DNA from: Flavobacteriaceae bacterium F08102
GTDB taxonomy: Bacteria; Bacteroidota; Bacteroidia; Flavobacteriales; Flavobacteriaceae
Assembly: GCA_023015935.1 (NCBI GenBank)
Contig: JALKAY010000008.1
Location: 1-64,000 of the forward strand
Direction of reading: 5' to 3'
Length of the DNA: 64,000 nucleotides
This document shows, one piece after another, positions 17,012-25,950 of this stretch (its first letter is position 1; every line of letters starts with the position of its first letter). Both the position numbers and the translations under genes were made by a program. The notes under the pieces are model-generated. The model ran no database searches, was not told the origin of the DNA, and saw only the letters and a program-made list of their open reading frames with translations.

Positions 17012-18076
17012 ATGAAAAAGCACAATTTTAGCGCGGGACCATGTATTCTTCCGCAAGAGGTTTTAAAAAAAGCCTCTGAAGCCATTTTAAATTTCAACAA
17101 CGATAACCTATCCTTAATTGAAATATCTCATCGAAGTAAGCCTGTAGTTGATGTAATGAATAAGGCTCAACAATTAGTTCTCGAGCTTTTAGGTTTAGAA
17201 AATAAAGGGTATAAAGCGTTGTTTTTACACGGTGGTGCCAGCCTCGAGTTCTTAATGACTCCTTATAATTTACTTCCAATTGATGGAAAGGCCGCCTATT
17301 TAGATACGGGTACTTGGAGTGCTAAAGCCATAAAAGAAGCAAAGCTATTAGGTAATATAGAAATCGTTGCATCCTCAAAGGATAAAAATTACAGCTATAT
17401 TCCTACCGATTACACGGTTCCAGATGATGCTGCATACTTCCATTGTACAAGTAATAATACCATCTATGGTACGCAGATGAAATCTTTCCCAAACGCTAAA
17501 GGATATCGGGTATGCGATATGAGTTCTGATATATTCTCTAGACAATTAGATTTTTCATCTTTTGATTTAATCTATGCCGGAGCTCAAAAAAATATGGGAC
17601 CCGCAGGAGTAACCCTCGTGGTAATTAAAGAAGAAATTTTAGGTAAAACAGGAAGGTCAATTCCTTCTATGCTCGACTATAAACTACATATTGATAAAGA
17701 GAGTATGTTTAATACACCCCCTGTTTTTGCCTTATACGTCTCAATGTTGACTTTGGAGTGGCTTAAAAATTTAGGGGGAATTCCTGCTATTGAAAAAATT
17801 AACCAAACCAAGGCAGCAATGTTATACGATGAGATCGACAACAATCCCTTATTTGAAGGAGTTGCTGTGAAATCTGATAGATCCATGATGAATGCAACCT
17901 TTACACTCACTGATCTAACCTTGACTGATAAGTTTGATAAACTATGTGAACAAGCTGGCATTAATGGTTTAAAAGGGCATCGTTCTGTGGGTGGATATCG
18001 TGCAAGTATGTACAACGCATTGCCCTTAGAAAGTGTAGAAGTATTGGTTAACGTAATGAAAAATTTAAAAAAGTAA
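17012..18076 (+). CDS. serC: 3-phosphoserine/phosphohydroxythreonine aminotransferase
   Basis: A PLP enzyme of 354 residues that converts 3-phosphohydroxypyruvate to phosphoserine. Marks are MKKHNFSAGPCILP, LFLHGGASLEF, the PLP lysine in YAGAQKNMGPAGVT, and the C-terminal HRSVGGYRASMYNALP. I start it at 17012, which gives the family N-terminus; an in-frame ATG at 16991 adds only seven residues. It leads a tightly packed set, with serA starting 1 bp after its stop codon. Confidence 0.96.
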   Translation: MKKHNFSAGPCILPQEVLKKASEAILNFNNDNLSLIEISHRSKPVVDVMNKAQQLVLELLGLENKGYKALFLHGGASLEFLMTPYNLLPIDGKAAYLDTGTWSAKAIKEAKLLGNIEIVASSKDKNYSYIPTDYTVPDDAAYFHCTSNNTIYGTQMKSFPNAKGYRVCDMSSDIFSRQLDFSSFDLIYAGAQKNMGPAGVTLVVIKEEILGKTGRSIPSMLDYKLHIDKESMFNTPPVFALYVSMLTLEWLKNLGGIPAIEKINQTKAAMLYDEIDNNPLFEGVAVKSDRSMMNATFTLTDLTLTDKFDKLCEQAGINGLKGHRSVGGYRASMYNALPLESVEVLVNVMKNLKK

Positions 18077-18077
18077 G

Positions 18078-19028
18078 ATGAAAGTATTAGCAAATGACGG
18101 GATTGCACAAAGTGGTATAGTAAACTTGGAAGCCGCGGGATTTGAAGTAGATTTAACAACTGTAGCGCAAGACCAATTAATTTCATATATCAACGAACAT
18201 GCGATTGATGTATTATTGGTGAGAAGTGCAACGACTGTTCGTAAAGACCTAATTGACGCTTGTCCTTCATTGAAAATTATAGGGCGCGGAGGTGTTGGAA
18301 TGGATAATATTGATGTTGAATATGCACGTTCTAAGGGCTTACACGTAATCAATACACCCGCAGCCTCATCGCATTCTGTAGCTGAATTAGTGTTCGCACA
18401 CCTTTATGGAATGGCAAGGTTCCTTCACGATTCAAACAGAAATATGCCTTTAGAAGGCGATTCTAATTTTAAACTCCTCAAAAAAGCCTATGCTAAAGGA
18501 ACTGAATTAAAAGGAAAAACCTTAGGGTTGATTGGCCTTGGTCGAATAGGACAAGCAACGGCAAAGATTGCTATTGGAGCAGGAATGAAAGTTATTGCTT
18601 TTGATCCGTTTATTGATGAAGCCAATATAGAATTAGAATTCTATGACGGACAAACGGTACATTTTAATATTCAGACAATTTCAAAAGAAGAAGTCCTTTC
18701 ACAAGCTGATTTCATTTCATTACACGTTCCTGCCCAGAAATCTTATGTGCTAGGAGCCCCTGAATTTGAGCTGATGAAAAATTCGGCAATGATTGTCAAT
18801 GCAGCTCGAGGAGGTGTTATTGATGAAGTTGCTTTAGTAAAAGCCATTGAAGATGGTAAAATTGCAAATGCGGCATTGGATGTTTTTGAAAGTGAACCAA
18901 CACCAGAAATTCAATTATTGATGAATCCTAATTTATCATTAACACCGCATATTGGCGCTGCAACCACCGAAGCGCAAGAAAGAATTGGAAGTGAACTAGC
19001 AAGTCAAATCATTGACTTATTGAAATAA
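18078..19028 (+). CDS. serA: D-3-phosphoglycerate dehydrogenase (short form)
   Basis: A 316-residue NAD-dependent D-2-hydroxyacid dehydrogenase that opens serine synthesis. It has a Rossmann motif GLGRIG at residues 153-158, VNAARGGVIDE with the catalytic Arg, a Glu in ALDVFESEP and the catalytic His in LTPHIGAAT. There is no C-terminal ACT or intervening regulatory domain, so serine feedback through ACT is not expected. Its position right after serC supports the phosphoglycerate role over other hydroxyacid substrates. Confidence 0.92.
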   Translation: MKVLANDGIAQSGIVNLEAAGFEVDLTTVAQDQLISYINEHAIDVLLVRSATTVRKDLIDACPSLKIIGRGGVGMDNIDVEYARSKGLHVINTPAASSHSVAELVFAHLYGMARFLHDSNRNMPLEGDSNFKLLKKAYAKGTELKGKTLGLIGLGRIGQATAKIAIGAGMKVIAFDPFIDEANIELEFYDGQTVHFNIQTISKEEVLSQADFISLHVPAQKSYVLGAPEFELMKNSAMIVNAARGGVIDEVALVKAIEDGKIANAALDVFESEPTPEIQLLMNPNLSLTPHIGAATTEAQERIGSELASQIIDLLK

Positions 19029-20264
19029 ATGGCTGTAATAAAACCCTTTTGTGCAGTAAGAGCAAAACGCGATAAAGTTGCGTTGGTGTCGTCACGCTCT
19101 TATGAAGCATATTCACCCGCTGAATTAGGTGCACAATTAGATTTTAATCCATTTTCATTTTTGCATATAATCAGTCCTAGTTATAAATACAACGAAGATA
19201 TTTCACCTGAACAACGATTTGAAGTAATACGAGATAATTACCTAAACTTCAAGTCGCTATCTTATTTTTCAAAAGATGAGAAACCTGCGTATTACATTTA
19301 TAAAAAAGTAACGGAAGAATATACTTGTACGGGGATTATTGCTGCTGCGAGTAGTGAAGATTATAAAAATAAAGTGATTAAACCGCATGAGGATACGCTT
19401 AAAAAAAGGGAAGTTCTTTTTGAAAAATATCTTAGACATGTTGGGTTTAATGCTGAACCTGTGCTCCTCACCTATCCCGACAATGAGTTTCTTGGTCAAC
19501 TTTTCGAGCAATACGAATCGCGTAGAGCAGAATATGAATTTACCACTGAAAATCACGTTACTCATTATCTCTGGGTAGTTAATGATACTGAGCGCATCAG
19601 TCAAATTGAACGAGAATTCGCTCGCATGGAGCGAATTTATATAGCCGATGGACATCATCGCACGGCATCATCAAGTTTATTAACTGAACATTCTAAAGCG
19701 AGAAATCCACATCATAACGGTACCGAAGCATATAATTACTTTATGAGCTACTTGATTCCTCAATCATCGCTGATAATTTCTGAATTCAATCGGCTTATCA
19801 AAGATCTCAACGGTATGAGTAAAGCCACATTCCTAGAGGCATTGTCAAAATGGTTTATTATTGAATTCAAAGGCGATCAATTGTATCATCCTAGTCAAAA
19901 GCACGACTTTAGTATGTACTTAGATAATGGATTTTATAAACTTAGTTTACGAAACAAGAAACAAAACCTTCAAAATCCAGTAGCTAATTTAGACACCCAA
20001 ATTTTATATAACACAGTTTTAAAACCATTGCTTGGTATTAAAAATGTTCGTAAAGATAGGCGACTTCAATACGCCAATAGTAAACAAGGCGCTGTCTATT
20101 TAAAACAACAAGTCGATTCTGGACAGTTTAAAGTAGCTTTTGGTCTTTACCCTGTCAGCATAGAAGATTTAAAGACAATTGCTGACGCGGCATTAACGAT
20201 GCCACCAAAAAGCACATATATCCGTCCCAAATTGAGAAGTGGATTAACTATTTATGAATTTTAA
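19029..20264 (+). CDS. DUF1015 family protein in the serine operon
   Basis: A 411-residue cytoplasmic protein of DUF1015. Conserved features are the start VIKPFCAVRAKRDKV, IKPHEDT at residues 117-123 and the box ADGHHRTASSS starting at residue 206, the family signature. The gene abuts serA directly (no gap) and is followed by yggS. No classical phosphoserine phosphatase (SerB) is seen in the cluster, so an enzymatic role in serine or phosphoserine metabolism is a reasonable inference. The DGHHR box resembles that of ParB-fold serine kinases such as SerK, but this was not tested. Function is not established. Confidence 0.85.
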   Translation: MAVIKPFCAVRAKRDKVALVSSRSYEAYSPAELGAQLDFNPFSFLHIISPSYKYNEDISPEQRFEVIRDNYLNFKSLSYFSKDEKPAYYIYKKVTEEYTCTGIIAAASSEDYKNKVIKPHEDTLKKREVLFEKYLRHVGFNAEPVLLTYPDNEFLGQLFEQYESRRAEYEFTTENHVTHYLWVVNDTERISQIEREFARMERIYIADGHHRTASSSLLTEHSKARNPHHNGTEAYNYFMSYLIPQSSLIISEFNRLIKDLNGMSKATFLEALSKWFIIEFKGDQLYHPSQKHDFSMYLDNGFYKLSLRNKKQNLQNPVANLDTQILYNTVLKPLLGIKNVRKDRRLQYANSKQGAVYLKQQVDSGQFKVAFGLYPVSIEDLKTIADAALTMPPKSTYIRPKLRSGLTIYEF

Positions 20265-20265
20265 G

Positions 20266-20916
20266 ATGAGTATTGCTAGCAATTTACAAAAAGTAAAATC
20301 ACAGTTACCAAAAAATGTCACCTTAGTTGCGGTATCTAAAACCAAACCCGTAGCTGATATTTTAGAAGCATATAACGCAGGTCAACGCATTTTTGGAGAA
20401 AATAAAATCCAAGAAATGGTTGATAAACAAGCCCAATTACCTTCGGATATTCAATGGCATATGATAGGTCATTTACAGCGAAATAAAGTGAAGTACATGG
20501 CCTCTTTTGTTTCGATGATTCATGGTGTTGATAGCGGGAAAACCCTTTTAGAAATTAATAAACAAGCGAACAAACACAACCGAATTATCGACTGTCTACT
20601 GCAAGTTAAAATTGCAGAAGAAGAAACTAAATTTGGTTTATCAGAAGATGAAGTTTGTCATATTTTAAACGATCCTAAAATCCAATCCATGGAAAATTGT
20701 AGAATTGTGGGACTCATGGGAATGGCTACTTTTACTGATGATACCTTACAAATTGAACGTGAATTTGAACATCTATACCAGTTTTATTCATCCCTACAAC
20801 CCAAACATCCATATTTTAAAACCCTTTCCATGGGCATGAGTGGTGATTACAAAATAGCGATAAACCTAGGAAGTACGATGGTTCGATTAGGCAGTCTCAT
20901 TTTTGGTGCTCGCTAA
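20266..20916 (+). CDS. yggS: YggS/PLPBP family pyridoxal phosphate homeostasis protein
   Basis: A 216-residue single-domain alanine-racemase-fold PLP protein. The PLP lysine lies in LVAVSKTKP, and RIFGENKIQEM, WHMIGHLQRNK and SMGMSGDYKIAI are family motifs. It balances cellular PLP rather than catalysing a pathway step. I use the ATG at 20266, one base after the DUF1015 stop; an in-frame ATG at 20254 would overlap that gene. Its place behind two or three PLP or amino acid genes fits a serine-operon role. Confidence 0.92.
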   Translation: MSIASNLQKVKSQLPKNVTLVAVSKTKPVADILEAYNAGQRIFGENKIQEMVDKQAQLPSDIQWHMIGHLQRNKVKYMASFVSMIHGVDSGKTLLEINKQANKHNRIIDCLLQVKIAEEETKFGLSEDEVCHILNDPKIQSMENCRIVGLMGMATFTDDTLQIEREFEHLYQFYSSLQPKHPYFKTLSMGMSGDYKIAINLGSTMVRLGSLIFGAR

Positions 20917-20964
20917 GGTGTATAAAAACACACAATTCACTATCTTTCCACTCAAATTTTAAAC

Positions 20965-21519
20965 ATGTCAGGGCAAAATCGTAGAACAAAGCAGGCCAAA
21001 ATATTACGAATATTTAGAAAAATTCACCGTACAGCTGGCGCCTTATTGTTCGTCTTTTTTTTTATAGTTTCTGTTTCAGCAGCCTTATTGGGATGGAAAA
21101 AAAATAGTGGAGATAGTTTATTACCAAAAGTTCGCACTGGAAATACGTCTCACCTTGAAAGTTGGTTGCCATTAAACACCCTTTTACAACAGGCTAATCA
21201 AGAAATGTCAGGGAGCAATAGCCGTTTAGACCGAATCGATATTCGACCTGATAAAGGGGTCGTAAAATTTTTATTTATGAACCGTGAAGAGGTTCAAGTG
21301 GATGGTGCCACAGGAACCGTGTTATTCCGTGGAATGCGACGGTCAGATCTCATTGAAAATATTCACGACGGATCTATTCTTGATCAATATTTTAAGACGA
21401 ACGGTATAATTAAATTATTCTATTCGACATTAATGAGTATTTCCCTACTGCTTTTTACAATCACGGGATTTTGGCTTTGGTATGGTCCCAAGCGGATGAG
21501 AAAATCTGGACGCAATTAA
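20965..21519 (+). CDS. PepSY-associated TM domain protein
   Basis: A 184-residue protein with two membrane helices, about residues 26-46 and 152-172, joined by an outer domain with a PepSY-like pattern (VQVDGATGTVLFRGMRRSDLIENIHDGS). The IRKIHRTAGALLFVFFF start and ITGFWLWYGP end match PepSY-TM family members, which are inner-membrane proteins often linked to iron or reductase systems. It follows yggS by 48 bp. No partner is visible and its role is unknown. Confidence 0.82.
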   Translation: MSGQNRRTKQAKILRIFRKIHRTAGALLFVFFFIVSVSAALLGWKKNSGDSLLPKVRTGNTSHLESWLPLNTLLQQANQEMSGSNSRLDRIDIRPDKGVVKFLFMNREEVQVDGATGTVLFRGMRRSDLIENIHDGSILDQYFKTNGIIKLFYSTLMSISLLLFTITGFWLWYGPKRMRKSGRN

Positions 21520-21790
21520 TTCGTTCAATTTGCTATCTGTGCCCCTTAAATTCAAACTAGATTATCCCTTTTTTTTCTTATTTCAACCCTTTACCCTAAT
21601 TCAATTAACGAAGAAAACGCACATATCTCCTTTGCTAATTAGATGCAAAATAATAGCTGTAAACTCTATTTAACACAATTTTTAATTGAGTATATACTAT
21701 TTGTGGTTTTTTGGAGTTATTAATCTTATACACAATACCCTAATTCGTATGTAGAGACATTTACTTTCAGTTAATTTTAATATCATTTCG

Positions 21791-22852
21791 ATGAAGAAAG
21801 TACTCATTTGTCTTTTTGCAAGTTTCACTATTTTTTCTCTTAGTGCGCAAACCCAACTAAAAGCCGATGGGAGAAGTGATACCTATGAATTAATTAACAA
21901 CATGCTAGCTCCTGGTTATGATATTCTAGCAGTTCCTGATTGTTCACATGCTGATTTTGGCAAACACATTGATCAAGTTTTTGATCAAGAACTTAATCAA
22001 TATGTTTTTAGATTTCACGCACATAGTAATGAGGATAATGATGAATGTCAACACGAGTCACAACAACGCTGCGAAATAAAGGTGACTCAGCAATCTCCTA
22101 CATCCTTGTTAGGTGCCGAGAAAGAAACAATTACGTACACGTGGAAATTTAAATTAGGAGCCGACTTCATTCCCTCTAAAAAGTTCACCTATTTACATCA
22201 GTTACACGCCTTGGGAGGTGAAGATGAATCAACTCCTTTATTTGCATTGAATGCTCATAAAGGGACTTCTGATCAACTCAGTTTAATTTATGCCAATGGT
22301 GATCGAAATTCTGTATTACTTACTAAAGAACTAGAACCATTCAAGGGGACTTGGATTAGCGCCACGGAAACCATTACATTTGGCGAAATTGGCGCATATC
22401 AAATTGAATTGAAAAATGTGGATACGGGAGACGTGTTATTTTCTTATAAAAAAGAAGCTATTCAAACATGGAAAACGGATGCCTCTTGTGTTTGTCCTTC
22501 TTGGGGAATATTCAGAAGTCTAGATTCTGAAGATGAAATCAAAGATGAAATTGTAGTCTATTCTGATATTACGGTAGAAAAAAGTGATGCATTGTCTACC
22601 TTTAGAAAATCTATTGATCGAGGAGATATTAGTATTTTTCCAAATCCCACTTCTACAAAAGCGAACATAAAAGGAGATTTAAAAGACTATGATCATGTTG
22701 TCTTATGTGATAGTTTTGGGAAAGAGATACAACATAAAGTCTCGCTATTAACCAAAACAGTGGATTTATCTCAATTAAAAAATGGAATATATTTTGTTGT
22801 CTTTAAAAAGGATAACAAAATTAGTTCTGTAAAAAAAATATTAAAATTATAG
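21791..22852 (+). CDS. secreted polysaccharide-lyase-like protein with T9SS type A sorting tail
   Basis: A 353-residue protein with a signal peptide (MKKVLICLFASFTIFSLSAQ), a central jelly-roll-like region of about 240 residues, and a C-terminal type A sorting domain (ISIFPNPTSTKANIKGDLKDY ... ISSVKKILKL). In the middle, RCEIKVTQ, TYTWKFKLGADF, LHALGG, and a late SWGIFRS with VVYSDITV recall the concanavalin-A-like fold of heparin-lyase-type polysaccharide lyases. I can not name catalytic residues, so the activity is tentative. T9SS would export it to the surface. It has its own terminator. Confidence 0.6.
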   Translation: MKKVLICLFASFTIFSLSAQTQLKADGRSDTYELINNMLAPGYDILAVPDCSHADFGKHIDQVFDQELNQYVFRFHAHSNEDNDECQHESQQRCEIKVTQQSPTSLLGAEKETITYTWKFKLGADFIPSKKFTYLHQLHALGGEDESTPLFALNAHKGTSDQLSLIYANGDRNSVLLTKELEPFKGTWISATETITFGEIGAYQIELKNVDTGDVLFSYKKEAIQTWKTDASCVCPSWGIFRSLDSEDEIKDEIVVYSDITVEKSDALSTFRKSIDRGDISIFPNPTSTKANIKGDLKDYDHVVLCDSFGKEIQHKVSLLTKTVDLSQLKNGIYFVVFKKDNKISSVKKILKL

Positions 22853-22890
22853 CGAACCTAGTGTTTACCTAAAAAGTTTTTTAACCCTGC

Positions 22891-22915
22891 ATAGTCTACG
22901 TAATAGACTATTTTT
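22891..22915 (+). terminator. terminator after the lyase-like gene
   Basis: ATAGTCTA (22891-22898) pairs with TAGACTAT (22904-22911) around a five-base loop, followed by four more T. It lies 39 bp after the stop codon. Confidence 0.65.
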
Positions 22916-23324
22916 CAACAAAAATAGGTTTCAGTGGATTATTAAATAAACTTTCAATACCATCAAAATATGCTTCGCTTGCATCGTTCGATTCATCTAA
23001 AAGACTATTTCGATAAAGCAAACTTACCAAGCTTCCAGGGAAACTGCCATGAATATTGAACATCTAAATTCCGCGTTTTAAAATTAAAGTATCATCATAA
23101 GTCACTTTTACCACAGAGGTTTGATGCACAACTTCCAAAACTCTAGGAGTAGGATTAACTTGAATAAAGTCTTTAGCTTCTGTGCATGTTTGCCAACATG
23201 AATCATCTAATATGGCGTCTATTTTAGGCTATTTTGAGGTTCGTTCAATGTAAAGGTGCTTAGTTTGCACAAGAATGGTTAAAGACCAAAGTCCAACAAT
23301 AAGCGTTAAGGATGATTTAAGGTT
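22908..23324 (-). pseudogene. decayed N-terminal remnant of a DUF5916 family protein
   Basis: On the minus strand one frame reads a signal-like start (SLTLIVGLWSLTILVQ), then HLYIERTSK, a TAG stop (23231-23229), PKIDAILDDSCWQTCTEAKDF, IQVNPTPRV, VVKVTYDDTLILKRGI, another TAG (23066-23064), MFNIHGSFPG and a final stop at 22910-22908. PKIDGILDD-W plus the NPTP and YDDT strands is the start of DUF5916 proteins, with a CBM9-like module. It has no usable start codon, two in-frame stops and only about 140 of the roughly 800 residues expected. The remainder is absent. Confidence 0.75.
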
Positions 23325-23381
23325 TCAATTGACTGCGACGTGACTCGATAATGGTCTCTATTTTTTATCTTATTTATAAAG

Positions 23382-24386
23382 TCAATGCATGATTTTAAAG
23401 ATAAGTTCTTTTAATATATCTGCATTGGTAAGGTTATGTCCACCTACGCCCTTACCTTTGAGATCAGCTTCCCGTAAATAACCAATAATTTGAGATACTT
23501 TACGCATTGGATAGTTCTTTGCAGCAACTTGATATTCTCCATAGCGATACGGATTAATTCGCAATACATTTACTACATTTTTTTTTGATTTATCCGACAA
23601 GCTATGATAAATAAACAGCTGTGTGAAAAAACTATTTAAAAGAGCAATGGTCATTACGATTGGATTACTTTTTGGATTTTCGCCAAAATAGTTAATAATT
23701 TGATTGGCCTTGACTATTTGACGACCTCCAATGGCTCGCTGTAATTCAAAATTATTAAAATCCTTACTGATACCTATATTCTCTTCAATGTGCTCTGCAG
23801 TTATGGTAGATTTTGCTGGTAAAATAATCATTAACTTTTCTAGCTCATTATTTATTTTAGATAAATCAGTGCCTAAAAATTCTAACAACATCATAGCAGC
23901 CTTGGGTTCTATTTGAAACCCCTTCCCAGAAAGAACTCTTTTAATCCAATCCCCTATCTGATTTTCATATAGCTTTTTACTTTCAAATAAGATCCCATTC
24001 TTAGCAATACTCTTACTTAATTTTTTTCGTTTATCAAGTGTTTTGTATTTATAACAAATAACTAATACCGTCGTTGGTTGAGGGTTTTCAACGTACCCTA
24101 CTAAATTTTCAATCGTTCTAGATAATTCCTGTGCCTCCTTAACAATGATCACTTGTTTTTCAGCCATCATTGGAAATCGCTTGGCATTGCTCACAATCTC
24201 ATCGATCGAAACATCTCTTCCATATAAAACCATTTGATTAAATCCCTTTTCCTCTTCCGTCAAAATATGCTCCTCAATATAGTTAGAAATCTTATCAATA
24301 TAATACGGTTCCTCACCCATTAGAAAGTAAACAGGCTTTGTATTACCGGCTTTAATATCAGAAACTATTTGGTTTATGGTATTCAT
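23382..24386 (-). CDS. holA: DNA polymerase III subunit delta
   Basis: A 334-residue clamp-loader subunit. It has the DNA polymerase III delta N-terminal fold (KPVYFLMGEEPYYIDKIS), ...QVIIVKEAQEL, the middle AAA-like domain (LLEFLGTDLSKINNELEKL) and a C-terminal collar region. It opens the beta clamp together with delta prime and the tau/gamma subunits. It diverges from the HsdR_N gene, with 27 bp between starts. The length is normal. Confidence 0.95.
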   Translation of the reverse strand: MNTINQIVSDIKAGNTKPVYFLMGEEPYYIDKISNYIEEHILTEEEKGFNQMVLYGRDVSIDEIVSNAKRFPMMAEKQVIIVKEAQELSRTIENLVGYVENPQPTTVLVICYKYKTLDKRKKLSKSIAKNGILFESKKLYENQIGDWIKRVLSGKGFQIEPKAAMMLLEFLGTDLSKINNELEKLMIILPAKSTITAEHIEENIGISKDFNNFELQRAIGGRQIVKANQIINYFGENPKSNPIVMTIALLNSFFTQLFIYHSLSDKSKKNVVNVLRINPYRYGEYQVAAKNYPMRKVSQIIGYLREADLKGKGVGGHNLTNADILKELIFKIMH

Positions 24387-24413
24387 TTAAGAAAAAATGG
24401 TCATTTTTGTACA

Positions 24414-24851
24414 ATGAGGGATTTGAATTTACCCAGCGTAAAATTTAAGGTCAAAAATACAGAAAATAAGCAGTTTATTTTTGATATTATTCGTAAAAAA
24501 TACATTGTCCTCACCCCAGAAGAATGGGTGCGTCAGCACGTGATCCATTTTTTGCATGAGTACAAAGGCTATTCGCGATCTTTAATTGCTGTAGAGAAGC
24601 AGCTTAAGTTATATTCGCTCACCAAGCGTTTTGATATTTTGGTATTTGATCGTTCAGGACACCCCTTTATAGCCGTTGAATGTAAAGCTCCGTCTGTACC
24701 AATTCGTCAAGACACCTTTGATCAAATAGCACGCTATAATATGACCCTAAAAGCAAAATATCTTATGGTGACAAATGGTTTAAAACACTATTTTTGCTCA
24801 CTCAACGAGCAAGGATATTCCTTTTTAGAAGATATCCCTAAGGCAAAATGA
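24414..24851 (+). CDS. orphan HsdR N-terminal (PD-(D/E)xK) domain protein
   Basis: A 145-residue protein with the nuclease fold of the type I restriction enzyme HsdR N-terminal domain. The core motif is Asp74 (RFDILVFD) and Glu89-Cys-Lys91 (AVECKAP), and TPEEWVRQHVIHFL precedes it. There is no helicase part and no hsdM or hsdS nearby, so it is not a restriction system. I start it at ATG 24414, which matches the usual N-terminus (MRDLNLPS). Such solo domains are common next to holA in this group. Its substrate is unknown. Confidence 0.87.
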   Translation: MRDLNLPSVKFKVKNTENKQFIFDIIRKKYIVLTPEEWVRQHVIHFLHEYKGYSRSLIAVEKQLKLYSLTKRFDILVFDRSGHPFIAVECKAPSVPIRQDTFDQIARYNMTLKAKYLMVTNGLKHYFCSLNEQGYSFLEDIPKAK

Positions 24852-24882
24852 TAAAAACAGCCATTAATAAAAATTTACCTAA

Positions 24883-25884
24883 TTGAACGTTTCTATTGTT
24901 ATATTAAATTGGAATGGAAAAAGTCTCCTAGAAACTTTTTTACCATCAGTGTTGCAGTATCGTGATGGAGCCGATGTATATGTAGTTGACAATGCTTCTA
25001 CTGATGACTCCGTTACTTTTTTACAAACTAATTTTCCGGAAGTTACCCTTATTGAAAACAACAGTAATGGAGGATTTGCAAAGGGATATAACGATGCATT
25101 AAGCAAGATAAATGCGGATGTATATGCCCTCGTTAATTCAGATGTAGAAGTTACTGAAGGATGGATTTCTTCTGTCGTAGCATACTTTAAAACACATCCA
25201 GAAGTAGCAATTATCCAACCTAAAATTCGTGATTATAAGTCCAAATCATCCTTTGAATATGCAGGTGCTGCTGGAGGTTTTATAGATCAATATGGGTATC
25301 CCTATTGTAAAGGACGTATTTTCAATACCTTAGAAGAAGATATCAACCAGTACAATGTCCCTGATCGTATATTTTGGGCTTCAGGGGCTTGTTTTTTTAT
25401 ACGTGCAAAAGTTTTCCATCAACTCAACGGGTTTGATGAAGATTATTTTGCACATCAAGAAGAAATTGACTTGTGTTGGAGAGCTTTTAATGCGGGGTAT
25501 AAGTGCGCATATATCCCTAGCTCTGTCATTTACCACGTTGGTGGTGCTACCTTAGATGCTGCCAATCCTAAAAAGACTTATCTTAACTTTCGGAATAGTT
25601 TATTGACCATGCTCAAAAATTTACCTAAAAATCAACTATGGTCAATCCTTATTTCAAGATTGTTTCTCGATGGTATCGCAGGTCTTAAGTTTCTCAGTGC
25701 GTTTAAATTTTCACATTTTTTGGCGGTAATTCGTGCTCATTTTAGTTTTTACGGCATGTTCCCTCGATATTGGGCAAAGCGAAAAGATCTTTTAACTAAA
25801 AAAACAAATTATTACAATCATCGCCATATAGTTTGGCAATATTTTATCCGTGGGAGAAAAACATTCACTTCCCTAAAAAAATAA
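24883..25884 (+). CDS. glycosyltransferase family 2 protein
   Basis: A 333-residue GT-A-fold protein. The start is a TTG directly after an in-frame TAA stop, and it gives the standard start MNVSIVILNWNG. It shows VYVVDNASTDDSV, NNSNGGFAKGYN, the NSDVEV segment carrying a DxD-like metal site and ASGACFFIRAKVF, with the W-R-ED-like catalytic region (DEDYFAHQEEIDLCWR). It probably transfers a sugar in envelope or polysaccharide assembly; sugar and acceptor are not visible. It starts 31 bp after the HsdR_N gene. Confidence 0.92.
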   Translation: MNVSIVILNWNGKSLLETFLPSVLQYRDGADVYVVDNASTDDSVTFLQTNFPEVTLIENNSNGGFAKGYNDALSKINADVYALVNSDVEVTEGWISSVVAYFKTHPEVAIIQPKIRDYKSKSSFEYAGAAGGFIDQYGYPYCKGRIFNTLEEDINQYNVPDRIFWASGACFFIRAKVFHQLNGFDEDYFAHQEEIDLCWRAFNAGYKCAYIPSSVIYHVGGATLDAANPKKTYLNFRNSLLTMLKNLPKNQLWSILISRLFLDGIAGLKFLSAFKFSHFLAVIRAHFSFYGMFPRYWAKRKDLLTKKTNYYNHRHIVWQYFIRGRKTFTSLKK

Positions 25885-25950
25885 CAAAATTTGAGCTTAC
25901 CCTATTTACCAGGGTAACTGCATAGAAGTACCTACCTGATAATTCATTGC

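Noticed and set aside
24414-24851. Part of a type I restriction system
   Set aside because: No helicase domain, no hsdM, no hsdS around it.
25897-25917. TTACCCT/AGGGTAA inverted repeat between the glycosyltransferase and 7TM-HD genes
   Set aside because: Seven-base stem without a T-run on either side; too weak for a terminator call.
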